This document shows, one piece after another, positions 25,786-34,668 of a DNA stretch of 34,668 nt. Position 1 is the first letter of the stretch. Each line of letters begins with the position of its first letter. The notes below the pieces were generated by a model. The model ran no database searches and was not told where the DNA came from. It saw only the letters and a program-made list of their open reading frames with translations. Origin of the DNA: Opitutales bacterium (GTDB lineage: Bacteria > Verrucomicrobiota > Verrucomicrobiia > Opitutales > JAFGAQ01); assembly GCA_016933595.1 (NCBI GenBank), contig JAFGAQ010000060.1:1-34668 (forward strand). Reading direction: 5' to 3'. Position numbers and translations under genes: made by a program.

Positions 25786-26820
25786 TCAGAAGGTCTTGAA
25801 CGTGCCTCCGGATTGCCGGACGATGCTCTGCACCCCCGCCTCACGCTTCGGTTTCATTTCAAAACCGATGAAGTGTATCCGCGCACGCTCGGGTAAACGC
25901 TCCTGCAAGCGGGCAATATCACGGGCCAGTTCATTCAAGTCCACCTCTGAGCAACGCTTCGGAAAATTCCTCCCGAAGCCCCCGTCCGATAAAATGAAAA
26001 CCACATCCGGCTCCCACGCAAAAACCTCCTCCATCACAGCTTGGACTCCATCCAGCTCCGGCTTACCCTGTTCCGACTCCACTCGCTTCCAGTGCGCAGG
26101 ACTAACGCCTCTTGTGTAAAATGAATGATCCAACCATTCCAACGCCTTCCGCTTGTTCGAGACCGTCGCCGGTATCATTTCGGCGCTGAACACCTCATAC
26201 CGCCTGATAAACTGAACCACCGAAAAAGTGGTATGCGCATTCAGACTATCAATCAACCGGGCCGTTTCTTCTTTGATTTTCTCAACGGGCACCCCCGCCC
26301 GTGAAGCCTTGTCGATAACAGATTGGGACACATCAAACGCGATCACCACCCGCTCCCCCTGATCCGAAACGCCGAAAAACGAAAGATGAGATGCTTGCTT
26401 CCCCAGTCCCGCCGCCATTCCAGCCAAACCCGCCACACCCGGAAGCTGCGAAGATGGAGGCAACATGTCCGGCGTCATCATGGGTTGAAACGCCTGATCC
26501 GCAACATCCGGCAAATCCGGCAGTCCGTGGGCGGACAGAGCATCCACCGTGATCCGCTCCATTATCAACGAAGGGCTCGCAACCTGTTCAAACGCCGACA
26601 GCGCCACCTGATGCTCAATCTCGCGCTGCGGCAGGTAAATCGTCTTGTGGGCCACAAACTCCGGCTCCTTGCGTTCAGTGGGTACAAATACGACAACAAA
26701 CACCGTGAGCATCAACACGCCGGCCTGAATCATCAAAGCCCACATCAAGGGACGGCCAATCCGCGTGCGTTGCTTCCGCCACGTCTGCAGCGAGACCGGT
26801 TCGTCATTTTGACGCTTCAT
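25786..26820 (-). CDS. Membrane-anchored von Willebrand factor A-like protein
   Basis: The ATG at 26820 (MKRQNDEPVSLQTWR) gives 344 residues. The track start 26 codons earlier has no family support and reads a Cys-rich segment. A basic N-terminus precedes one transmembrane helix (about residues 27-46, MWALMIQAGVLMLTVFVVVF). A Pro/Met/Gly-rich linker follows (about 95-140). The vWA-like domain begins RVVIAFDVSQSVID, where DxSxS is the MIDAS metal motif (residues 163-167). It continues through VVFILSDGGFGR and HFIGFEMKP. The topology resembles the small periplasmic vWA proteins of PVC bacteria, which sit near ExbB/ExbD/TonB-type genes, but no such partner is present here. It is divergent from ilvD. 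Its role is unknown. Confidence 0.78.
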   Translation of the reverse strand: MKRQNDEPVSLQTWRKQRTRIGRPLMWALMIQAGVLMLTVFVVVFVPTERKEPEFVAHKTIYLPQREIEHQVALSAFEQVASPSLIMERITVDALSAHGLPDLPDVADQAFQPMMTPDMLPPSSQLPGVAGLAGMAAGLGKQASHLSFFGVSDQGERVVIAFDVSQSVIDKASRAGVPVEKIKEETARLIDSLNAHTTFSVVQFIRRYEVFSAEMIPATVSNKRKALEWLDHSFYTRGVSPAHWKRVESEQGKPELDGVQAVMEEVFAWEPDVVFILSDGGFGRNFPKRCSEVDLNELARDIARLQERLPERARIHFIGFEMKPKREAGVQSIVRQSGGTFKTF

Positions 26821-26898
26821 CTGATTATAAGGATACCGGGATTGGAATGGTCCGATTATCAGCAGCAAACAGCAGCCCCCGCAATTCCAAAAAGGCAT

Positions 26899-26927
26899 TT
26901 GACCCTCCTTTCGCGTTCTGCTATCGT
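26899..26927 (+). promoter_or_regulatory. Candidate sigma70-type promoter for ilvD
   Basis: TTGACC (26899-26904) and TATCGT (26922-26927) have 17-bp spacing in the vWA/ilvD divergent region. They imply a 5' UTR of about 95 nt. I see no leader peptide or obvious attenuator in that UTR. Confidence 0.5.
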
Positions 26928-27028
26928 CTGTGTTTCACAACCGGGCATGGCGAGCCTTGCGATTCGCATTCTGTTGAAACAACATTGTTTGCCGCCGGAA
27001 AACTGTATTTCATCCAATAATTGATACG

Positions 27029-28882
27029 ATGCCAACATACCGTAGCCACACCACCACGAAGGGTAGAAACATGGCCGGAGCCCGCTCACTCTGGAGGGCA
27101 ACCGGCCTGAGTAATCAGGATCTCGAGCGCCCTATCATCGCAGTGGCCAATTCTTTCACGCAGTTCGTTCCCGGGCATGTCCACCTCAAGGACATGGGAC
27201 AACTGGTCTGTTCCGCGATTTACGAAGCGGGCGGAGTCGGACGTGAGTTCAACACCATCGCAGTGGACGATGGCATTGCCATGGGACACGGAGGAATGCT
27301 TTACAGTTTGCCCAGCCGTGATCTTATCGCGGATTCCGTCGAGTACATGTGCAACGCACACTGCGCGGATGCTCTGGTTTGTATCTCCAACTGCGACAAA
27401 ATCACACCGGGTATGCTGATGGCCTCCTTGCGCCTCAATATTCCCACGATCTTCATCACCGGCGGACCCATGGAGTCAGGGAAAGCCTCCATCAATGGCC
27501 AGACGCTTCGCCTCGACCTGATCGACTCAATGGTCGCGGCCGCAGATGATACTGTCAGCGACGACGCACTCAAACTCATCGAAAACGAGGCCTGTCCGAC
27601 CTGCGGATCCTGCTCAGGCATGTTCACGGCCAACTCGATGAACTGCTTGCTTGAAGCCATCGGTATGGCGCTTCCCGGAAACGGCTCAATCGTGGCAACC
27701 CATGAGGTACGGAAAGAGCTTTTCATGGAAGCCGGACGACAGATCGTTGAGCTAACCCGCCGCTATTACGAAAAAGATGACGCATCGGTTCTGCCACGAT
27801 CCATCTGCACCTTCGAGGCTTTTGAGAATGCGATGAGCCTGGATATAGCAATGGGTGGTTCCACCAACACAGTGCTCCATTTGCTTGCCGCCGCCCACGC
27901 TGCGGGTGTCGACTTCACGATGGACACTATCGATATGCTTTCCCGGCAAGTGCCAAACCTTTGCAAGGTCGCACCGTCCACAAACAAGTACCACATGGAG
28001 GATGTGAACCGCGCCGGTGGCATCATGGGCATCCTGGCGGAATTGGACCGGGCCGGGCTGATCCACCGCAACATACCCACCGTCCATGCTCCATCCATCG
28101 GAGACGCCATTCAACGCTGGGATATCATGACTTCGGACGATCCTCAAACAATCAAGCGCTATGGAGCCGCACCCGGACGCATCAAAACCCAACACGCTTT
28201 CAGCCAGCGCAGTCAATGGGAGTCTCTCGACAAGGACCGCAAGGAAGGATGCATCCGCTCGAAGGACTCCGCATACAGTCAGGACGGCGGACTTGCCGTG
28301 CTAAAGGGCAATCTTGCACTGGATGGATGCATCGTCAAAACCGCCGGGGTTGATGCTTCCATTCTCACCTTCAAGGGCAAGGCCATCGTCTTCGAAAGTC
28401 AGGAAGACGCGGTTGAAGGGATCATTGATGGCAAGGTTCAACCGGGGCATGTGGTTGTCATCCGTTACGAGGGCCCACGCGGCGGGCCCGGCATGCAGGA
28501 AATGCTCTATCCCACCAGCTACCTCAAATCGAGGAAACTCGATAAGGTTTGTGCACTCATCACCGATGGACGTTTCTCAGGTGGCACCAGCGGGCTTTCG
28601 ATCGGGCACGCATCCCCGGAAGCCGCATCCGGAGGAAACATCGCTCTGGTTGAAGATGGCGACCCTATCGAAATCAATATTCCAGCCCGTTCCATCCGTC
28701 TCGCCATCTCCGACGATGTGCTTTCTGTAAGACGCAAGGCAATGGTGGCCAAAGGAAACCTTGCATGGAAACCGGTCTCGCGCATCCGTCCGGTGAGCGA
28801 AGCGCTTCGCGCCTATGCGTTGATGGCACTCAGTGCCGACAAGGGAGCCGTCCGCGACCTCAACGGTCTGGTCCGACAATAA
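27029..28882 (+). CDS. ilvD: Dihydroxy-acid dehydratase
   Basis: This iron-sulfur enzyme of branched-chain amino acid synthesis converts 2,3-dihydroxy-isovalerate/-methylvalerate to the 2-keto acids. The 617 residues are the long (E. coli-like) form. Visible motifs include [20 protein letters not shown] and [13 protein letters not shown] (first cluster Cys, signature 1). [20 protein letters not shown] supplies further cluster Cys. The C-terminal signature region includes [20 protein letters not shown] (signature 2). No other ilv/leu genes lie in the window. A strong terminator follows the stop. Confidence 0.98.
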   Translation: MPTYRSHTTTKGRNMAGARSLWRATGLSNQDLERPIIAVANSFTQFVPGHVHLKDMGQLVCSAIYEAGGVGREFNTIAVDDGIAMGHGGMLYSLPSRDLIADSVEYMCNAHCADALVCISNCDKITPGMLMASLRLNIPTIFITGGPMESGKASINGQTLRLDLIDSMVAAADDTVSDDALKLIENEACPTCGSCSGMFTANSMNCLLEAIGMALPGNGSIVATHEVRKELFMEAGRQIVELTRRYYEKDDASVLPRSICTFEAFENAMSLDIAMGGSTNTVLHLLAAAHAAGVDFTMDTIDMLSRQVPNLCKVAPSTNKYHMEDVNRAGGIMGILAELDRAGLIHRNIPTVHAPSIGDAIQRWDIMTSDDPQTIKRYGAAPGRIKTQHAFSQRSQWESLDKDRKEGCIRSKDSAYSQDGGLAVLKGNLALDGCIVKTAGVDASILTFKGKAIVFESQEDAVEGIIDGKVQPGHVVVIRYEGPRGGPGMQEMLYPTSYLKSRKLDKVCALITDGRFSGGTSGLSIGHASPEAASGGNIALVEDGDPIEINIPARSIRLAISDDVLSVRRKAMVAKGNLAWKPVSRIRPVSEALRAYALMALSADKGAVRDLNGLVRQ

Positions 28883-28910
28883 TACCCGTCCGGAATACGG
28901 GTTCCATTTG

Positions 28911-28947
28911 GCGGCGCAATCGGCAATATTCCGTTGCGCCGCTTTTC
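28911..28947 (+). terminator. Rho-independent terminator of ilvD
   Basis: GCGGCGCAA (28911-28919) and TTGCGCCGC (28934-28942) are exact inverted repeats, extended by CGG/CCG after a bulged T. TTTTCT follows. It lies 28 bp after the ilvD stop and abuts the convergent CobW-type gene. A smaller ACCCGT/ACGGGT hairpin precedes it. Confidence 0.85.
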
Positions 28948-29873
28948 TATTCAGATCGGGCGATCACCCCGTCAACCAAGCGCCGAATCTCCGCTTCAGA
29001 ATCACGGTGTCCGATCACAACCAGATATCCACCGGATACCGGAGCATCTGCCAGCGGTCGTTGATTCAACTGCCCGGGAGTCCAGTCAAAGTAGAGCATC
29101 CCGGCACCTATTCCTGCAGGCAAAAATCCTTTCGCCCGGTAAACGGATGGACCGATGGCAGTGAAAGCCGTCACCAAGGCACCGCCTTCCACATGCCGCC
29201 CCAAAAGCTTGAATTCACATGCAACATACGCGCCAGGACTAACCGGCAGAACGCCATCCGCCCACTCCGGAGGTACTGCAGGCAGCGAAAACAAGACTTT
29301 CCCGTGCGACACCCGCTCAACCGGAACATCAGGCCGGAGCGCACGGACCGCACGAATGGTTTCCTCGATCTGGTCCTCCGGGCTGATATCGCACTTATTG
29401 ATGACAACGCGGCTTGCACCCATCACCTGCGCATTCAACACCGGTAATGCTTTCTGGAGTTTGATCCACTGCCCTGGCACAACAACCGCCAGCGTCTCCC
29501 TAACCTCAAAAAATGCATCCAGTCGGCTCTCTTTCAGTAGAGTTGGCATTCCATTCGGGTCCGTCATCCCACTGGTCTCAATCACAAGCAGATCCACCTC
29601 AGCGGATCCCGCATCACGCAGTTCAACCAATTTGCGCATGTGCCGGATAAAATCTCCCGATCGGCATCGGCACAGCAAACTCCCCCCTTCCACCGTAATT
29701 AAAGGTAAGCCCGTCGACTTCAACAAAACAGGATCCACCCCTTTACTGGCAAACTCGTTAACCAGGAACACCAGTTTCTGCCCAACAAATGTCGACGCCA
29801 AATGGTTTAAAAGCGTGGTTTTGCCACTCCCAAGGAACCCACTGACCAGCAGAACCGGTATAGGATCGCTCAT
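28947..29873 (-). CDS. CobW/G3E-family P-loop GTPase
   Basis: The ATG at 29873 (MSDPIPVLLVSGFLGSGKTT) gives 308 residues. The track start at 30128 runs antisense-like through the neighbouring gene. The G3E features are a P-loop GFLGSGKTT (residues 12-20), Walker B-like LVIETSGMTDP (97-106) and NKCD (159-162). The C-terminal CobW domain includes GGALVTAFTAIG and GMLYFDWTPGQLNQRPL. In the family the metal-delivery motif is CxCC. Here the corresponding segment is GGSLLCRCRSGDF (63-75), a C-x-C variant. G3E GTPases serve as metal or cofactor chaperones (Zn, Ni, Co, B12 enzymes). It follows the UroD-thioredoxin gene by 19 bp, so it probably matures or protects that enzyme's metal or corrinoid partner. 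Confidence 0.88.
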   Translation of the reverse strand: MSDPIPVLLVSGFLGSGKTTLLNHLASTFVGQKLVFLVNEFASKGVDPVLLKSTGLPLITVEGGSLLCRCRSGDFIRHMRKLVELRDAGSAEVDLLVIETSGMTDPNGMPTLLKESRLDAFFEVRETLAVVVPGQWIKLQKALPVLNAQVMGASRVVINKCDISPEDQIEETIRAVRALRPDVPVERVSHGKVLFSLPAVPPEWADGVLPVSPGAYVACEFKLLGRHVEGGALVTAFTAIGPSVYRAKGFLPAGIGAGMLYFDWTPGQLNQRPLADAPVSGGYLVVIGHRDSEAEIRRLVDGVIARSE

Positions 29874-29892
29874 TGCCGCCACTCCACTGAGA

Positions 29893-31263
29893 TCAGCATT
29901 TGCCGGACGCCTTGAGGATCGCCTTGGCCAGCGTCTTGCTGTCGGGAATAATGGACGCGTAGGCAAGCCTACCCTGAATACAAATACTCGGGATAGCATC
30001 CACTCCCAGCTTCCGCATAGCGGCAAGTCCTTCCTTGGTCGTGATCTTGTGCTCGACCACTTCGATGGGATCTCCAACTGCCTCAGCGGCATCACGGGCT
30101 GCAAGCACCATATACTGACATGGAGCACACGCAGCGGAGTTCAAGGTCACCACATCTATCCGGATGCGATCCAGTGAATCATAGTCCGGCAAATCAATAT
30201 CCGGAAGATCCCCCCCGTCCGCATGAGCCTCAAGGGTTCGAACCACATCCCGTTCATACGGATCATGGACCAAACGCGCTACCGCCTCGAGATTCGCCGG
30301 TGGAACGGCATAGGGCAGATCACAACCGGGGGCCAAAATGAAACCGGACGCTCCACCCTTGTCCAGACAATCGATGGCATCCTTCTGGCACTCCAACGGT
30401 GAACCCAGCAACAGTGTCGTCGTGAGCTTCAGGTTTCCGCCAAATGACTTCCCGGCCTTTTGGGCAACCGAACGCAAAACCGCTAGATCAATGTTTTCAT
30501 CCACCGATACATTGTCACAATGGGTCTCACACATCACCTCCAGGTTGCGGGTGGCATCCCCACAGACGAACAGACTCGAAAGCCTCCCCGCTTCGGCAAT
30601 CGCATCAAAAACCCGATTCAAGGGTCCGGATACAAAACGTAAGAAATGCTCAGACGATATCTGACTGATCATGGGATCAACCACAGCCAAAACATCAACC
30701 CCCGCGTCCAGATACGCCTTTGCCATCCGGCAAGCAACATCCGCACAATATGCCATCAACTGGTCCGCCGAATCCTCATCACAGATCAAATCCATGAACA
30801 ACTCGGCACTCCTCAGGTGCAAGGCAAGCGTCAATGGTCCGGTAATGAGTCCATACAACGCCACATCCTTACCAATTCCGGACTTGAGCCGACGGGTCGC
30901 TTCGATCACCACAGGCAAACGACCGGAGTTCGCGTCAAATGCGGGCAACACTCCGATATCCACCGGCATTTGGCCCGCTAACGGATGAGATTTAACCGCA
31001 GGCGGTGTCTCGGAGGCCCACTCCAATTCACATCCCAACATCTCGGCCTCTATCTGTAAATCAAATACAATCGGAACACCATCCGGCTTGTATCGATCAC
31101 AAACGTGCAACACTCCCTTCTCGATCAGGTTTGCATCCCGCAAAAACAACTCCGGATCCGCCCCAATCAAACTCCCGGCATGCACTCCGGCGAAAGGCAC
31201 CCAAGGGATTCGCTCGGGCGTCTCTCCACGTAGGGCCTTCAACAAAATTTCCTTTCCTGTCAT
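29893..31263 (-). CDS. UroD/MtaA-type methyltransferase-like protein fused to a thioredoxin-like domain
   Basis: This 456-residue protein has two parts. Residues 1-340 form a uroporphyrinogen-decarboxylase-fold TIM barrel of the MtaA/MtbA/CmuA type: MTGKEILLKALRGETPERIP, YGLITGPLTLALHL, AGVDVLAVVDPMISQISSEH and LAPGCDLPYAVPPANLEAV. It is not HemE. Corrinoid:thiol methyltransferases of this fold bind zinc through HxC...C. Here the positions read FVCG (Phe232 in place of His, Cys234 kept) and PGC (Cys314 kept). Residues 365-456 form a thioredoxin/glutaredoxin-like domain with CAPC (379-382) and the cis-Pro segment VDAIPSICIQG. The fusion suggests redox or thiol handling at the barrel active site. 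It is the first gene of a unit with the CobW GTPase. A hairpin GACGCC/GGCGTC lies in its 5' leader (31290-31312). The substrate is unknown. Confidence 0.85.
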   Translation of the reverse strand: MTGKEILLKALRGETPERIPWVPFAGVHAGSLIGADPELFLRDANLIEKGVLHVCDRYKPDGVPIVFDLQIEAEMLGCELEWASETPPAVKSHPLAGQMPVDIGVLPAFDANSGRLPVVIEATRRLKSGIGKDVALYGLITGPLTLALHLRSAELFMDLICDEDSADQLMAYCADVACRMAKAYLDAGVDVLAVVDPMISQISSEHFLRFVSGPLNRVFDAIAEAGRLSSLFVCGDATRNLEVMCETHCDNVSVDENIDLAVLRSVAQKAGKSFGGNLKLTTTLLLGSPLECQKDAIDCLDKGGASGFILAPGCDLPYAVPPANLEAVARLVHDPYERDVVRTLEAHADGGDLPDIDLPDYDSLDRIRIDVVTLNSAACAPCQYMVLAARDAAEAVGDPIEVVEHKITTKEGLAAMRKLGVDAIPSICIQGRLAYASIIPDSKTLAKAILKASGKC

Positions 31264-33019
<1,756 letters not shown>

Positions 33020-33056
33020 TCGTTCAAGAATTCTGATTCGTTACAGATTCCCACAC

Positions 33057-33090
33057 AAGACCCGGTCATCTATTGGACCGGGTCTTTTTG
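33057..33090 (+). terminator. Rho-independent terminator of gdhA
   Basis: AAGACCCGGTC (33057-33067) and GACCGGGTCTT (33076-33086) form an exact 11-bp stem with an 8-nt loop followed by a T tract, 38 bp after the gdhA stop. The A tract is short, so it may be weaker on the minus strand for the small ORF that converges on it. Confidence 0.92.
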
Positions 33091-33111
33091 TTTTCAACCT
33101 TTGCTCTTCAA

Positions 33112-33324
33112 TTATAATCCTTCGGCCGTGTCCTGAGACAACGGCACTCCTGCCTTCTGAAGATCATAGGCATGCACCAGATTGCAGGAATAGAAACCAT
33201 GGAGCGATACCAACGATCCGATTTCATAAAAACAGAGTCCGTCGCCCATCCTTCTGTCCATGAGCCGCTTATGCAATAGAACCACCACACCACGTAAGGT
33301 CGCGCAATTTTGTTCTCTTCCCAT
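33112..33324 (-). CDS. Small hypothetical protein
   Basis: The proposed 70-residue product begins MGREQNCATLRGVVVLLHKR and ends DLQKAGVPLSQDTAEGL. The start ATG at 33324 has GGAG five bases upstream, better Shine-Dalgarno support than most neighbours. The track start at 33363 has none. The segment 33108-33329 in another frame starts directly against GGAG and is less likely. No domain, signal peptide or membrane helix is recognised. The protein contains three Cys and a mildly hydrophobic centre (SLVSLHGFYSCNLVHAY). It converges on gdhA and is divergent from the symporter gene. Without homologue evidence it could still be a chance ORF. Confidence 0.42.
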   Translation of the reverse strand: MGREQNCATLRGVVVLLHKRLMDRRMGDGLCFYEIGSLVSLHGFYSCNLVHAYDLQKAGVPLSQDTAEGL

Positions 33325-33495
33325 ATCATCTCCAGCCCGGATTAGATTTGAAAAAGCGGTCACATTCCGTTTTCATATATTCTTTCAACTCCCCAATCAC
33401 CCCATCGACATCACACCCTACAGCGTTGTCGCACGGGACACTGATTGATCCCTAAATCACGCATCCCACCCAAGGATAATTCCGAATATACCATC

Positions 33496-34668
33496 ATGAG
33501 CACACTGGACCTCATTCTGTTCGTCGTCGCTGTCGTCGGCGTCATTTCTCTTGGCATCTGGAAGAGCCAGGACGGAACCACCGACGAAAAAACCGCCAGC
33601 GGTTACTTTCTCGCAGGCCGGGGGCTGACCTGGTGGCTCGTCGGGTTTTCGCTCATCGCTGCGAATATTTCCACCGAGCAGTTTGTCGGAATGTCAGGAA
33701 AAGCAGCCGACTGGCTGGGACTGGCGATTGCCTCCTACGAGTGGATGGCGGCAATCACGCTTATCGTGGTTGCTTTTGTATTCTTACCCAAACTCCTCAA
33801 AACCGGGATCTATACCATTCCCGAGTTCCTCGAATACCGTTATGGAGTGCTTTCCCGAACCGTTATGGCAATAGCAACCATGGTGATTCTGGTCGGGGTT
33901 CCCACCGCTTCTGTAATCTTCTCCGGAGCCAAGGTCATTTCGGTCTTTTTCCAAGACACCACCCTATTCGGACTTCCCCTTGGAAATATCACAGTTGGAT
34001 GCTGGATTATCGGGATTTCGGCGGCAGTCTACGTCTTCGTGGGCGGATTAAAGGCGTGTGCCTGGACAGACCTCATATGGGGAACCGCCCTCATCCTGGG
34101 GGGCGCGATGGTGATGATCCTCGCCTTCAACACATTGTCCACCAAACCCGCCGAAGAGCTTTTCCAAACCAAGGTTGCCAATTCCTCCGCAACGGTGGAA
34201 GACATCGCAAATGCGGGTGCATGGGAACGTTTCATGCTCCTGAATGACGGGAAAGACGGCGAGGCAGTCGCAGTCGATGGGCCCAACGCAAGTGGAGGCA
34301 AGATGCACCTGGTCAGACCAAAAGCCGATCCCGAAATCCCATGGACAGTTCTTATTATTGGACTCTGGATCCCCAACTTCTTCTACTGGGGGCTCAACCA
34401 ATACATCGTTCAACGTTCGCTCGGATCGAAATCGCTCGCGGAAGGTCAAAAGGGGGTCGTTTTCGCGGCTGCTCTCAAGATCATTATCCCCTTTGTGGTC
34501 GTCATCCCCGGAATGCTGGCTTTTAATCTTTTCAACGGGGATCTGCGTTCTCAGGCCGACCTTAAAAATCAGGTAATTCTCCAGGAATTTGACGCCGGCA
34601 GCTATGATCGGGTCATTCCCTTCACTCTCGAGTATGCCCGGATTTCATCTGAAAAAGCATCCGAAATA
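33496..34668 (+). CDS. Sodium:solute symporter family protein (3'-truncated by window edge)
   Basis: The frame is open from the ATG at 33496 to the window end (391 residues). The ORF track omits it for lack of a stop. It belongs to the SSS/SGLT family of Na+-coupled transporters. TM1 is LDLILFVVAVVGVISLGIW, followed by YFLAGRGLTWWLVGFSLIAA and NISTEQFVGMSGKA, the family's TM1-TM2 signature with Na+-site residues. Several hydrophobic segments follow (TLIVVAFVFLPKLL; TVMAIATMVILVGVPTASV; WIIGISAAVYVFVGGLKACA). WTDLIWGTALILGGAMVMIL and a large hydrophilic loop (about residues 215-275) come next, then WTVLIIGLWIPNFFYWGLNQ. The pattern resembles sugar-type (SGLT-like) members, which carry a WTD motif and an NxxFYWGxNQ motif. 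The substrate is not assignable. Full-length members are usually 500-600 residues or more. Confidence 0.92.
   Translation, partial: MSTLDLILFVVAVVGVISLGIWKSQDGTTDEKTASGYFLAGRGLTWWLVGFSLIAANISTEQFVGMSGKAADWLGLAIASYEWMAAITLIVVAFVFLPKLLKTGIYTIPEFLEYRYGVLSRTVMAIATMVILVGVPTASVIFSGAKVISVFFQDTTLFGLPLGNITVGCWIIGISAAVYVFVGGLKACAWTDLIWGTALILGGAMVMILAFNTLSTKPAEELFQTKVANSSATVEDIANAGAWERFMLLNDGKDGEAVAVDGPNASGGKMHLVRPKADPEIPWTVLIIGLWIPNFFYWGLNQYIVQRSLGSKSLAEGQKGVVFAAALKIIIPFVVVIPGMLAFNLFNGDLRSQADLKNQVILQEFDAGSYDRVIPFTLEYARISSEKASEI

Noticed and set aside
26930-26945. TGTTTCAC, half of a parS-like site
   Set aside because: The second half does not match. A single half-site is expected by chance.
29874-30128. 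N-terminal extension of the CobW ORF
   Set aside because: It overlaps the thioredoxin-like coding end in another frame. The P-loop follows directly after the ATG at 29873.

Overview
This 34.7 kb window comes from a bacterial chromosome of moderate GC content. It is dominated by housekeeping genes. It looks like a Gram-negative lineage, probably Verrucomicrobiota (Opitutia/Puniceicoccales-like). That placement is an inference from an LpxC-FabZ fusion (known from Bacteroidota and PVC-type bacteria), a short EF-Ts, and a block of outer-membrane lipoproteins. I ran no phylogeny. I see no insertion sequence, prophage, integron or CRISPR array.

Layout: (1) 1-7064: a partial argS (minus), an atypical pyrimidine-nucleoside phosphorylase (plus), efp and a Nudix hydrolase (minus), then fmt, a secreted coiled-coil/LysM protein and parB (plus). 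This part closes with a bidirectional terminator. (2) 7072-19875, all minus strand: the classic transcription/translation supercluster. Read 5' to 3' it runs tRNA-Thr, tuf, tRNA-Trp, secE, nusG, rplK, rplA, rplJ, rplL, an intergenic terminator-like hairpin, rpoB and rpoC. A structured RNA resembling 6S RNA follows and ends at the shared terminator. (3) 20004-23828, minus: a CsgG-like / DUF4810-like / GNA1162(DUF799)-like lipoprotein trio with overlapping genes, a membrane-associated protein with a PD-(D/E)xK-like motif, and lpxC-fabZ. All are tightly spaced and may be one operon for envelope biogenesis. (4) 24012-25606, minus: rpsB-tsf with its own terminator. (5) 25786-31263: a membrane-anchored vWA-like protein (minus), ilvD (plus), and a two-gene minus-strand unit encoding a UroD/MtaA-type protein fused to a thioredoxin-like domain plus a CobW-type GTPase. 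(6) 31264-34668: gdhA (plus) behind a structured 415 bp leader region, a small minus-strand ORF, and the start of a sodium:solute symporter cut by the window end.

The most notable points are these. The RNA polymerase beta' subunit lacks the cysteines of both canonical zinc-binding sites. The phosphorylase is otherwise intact but has its SGRGLGHTGGT-type signature replaced. A candidate 6S RNA sits directly downstream of rpoC. The UroD-thioredoxin fusion is paired with a CobW GTPase, and both have altered metal-binding motifs. A PD-(D/E)xK-like protein lies inside the lipoprotein/lpxC cluster. Nothing here is a clear defence or mobile system. The best candidate for an undescribed functional module is the UroD-thioredoxin + CobW pair.
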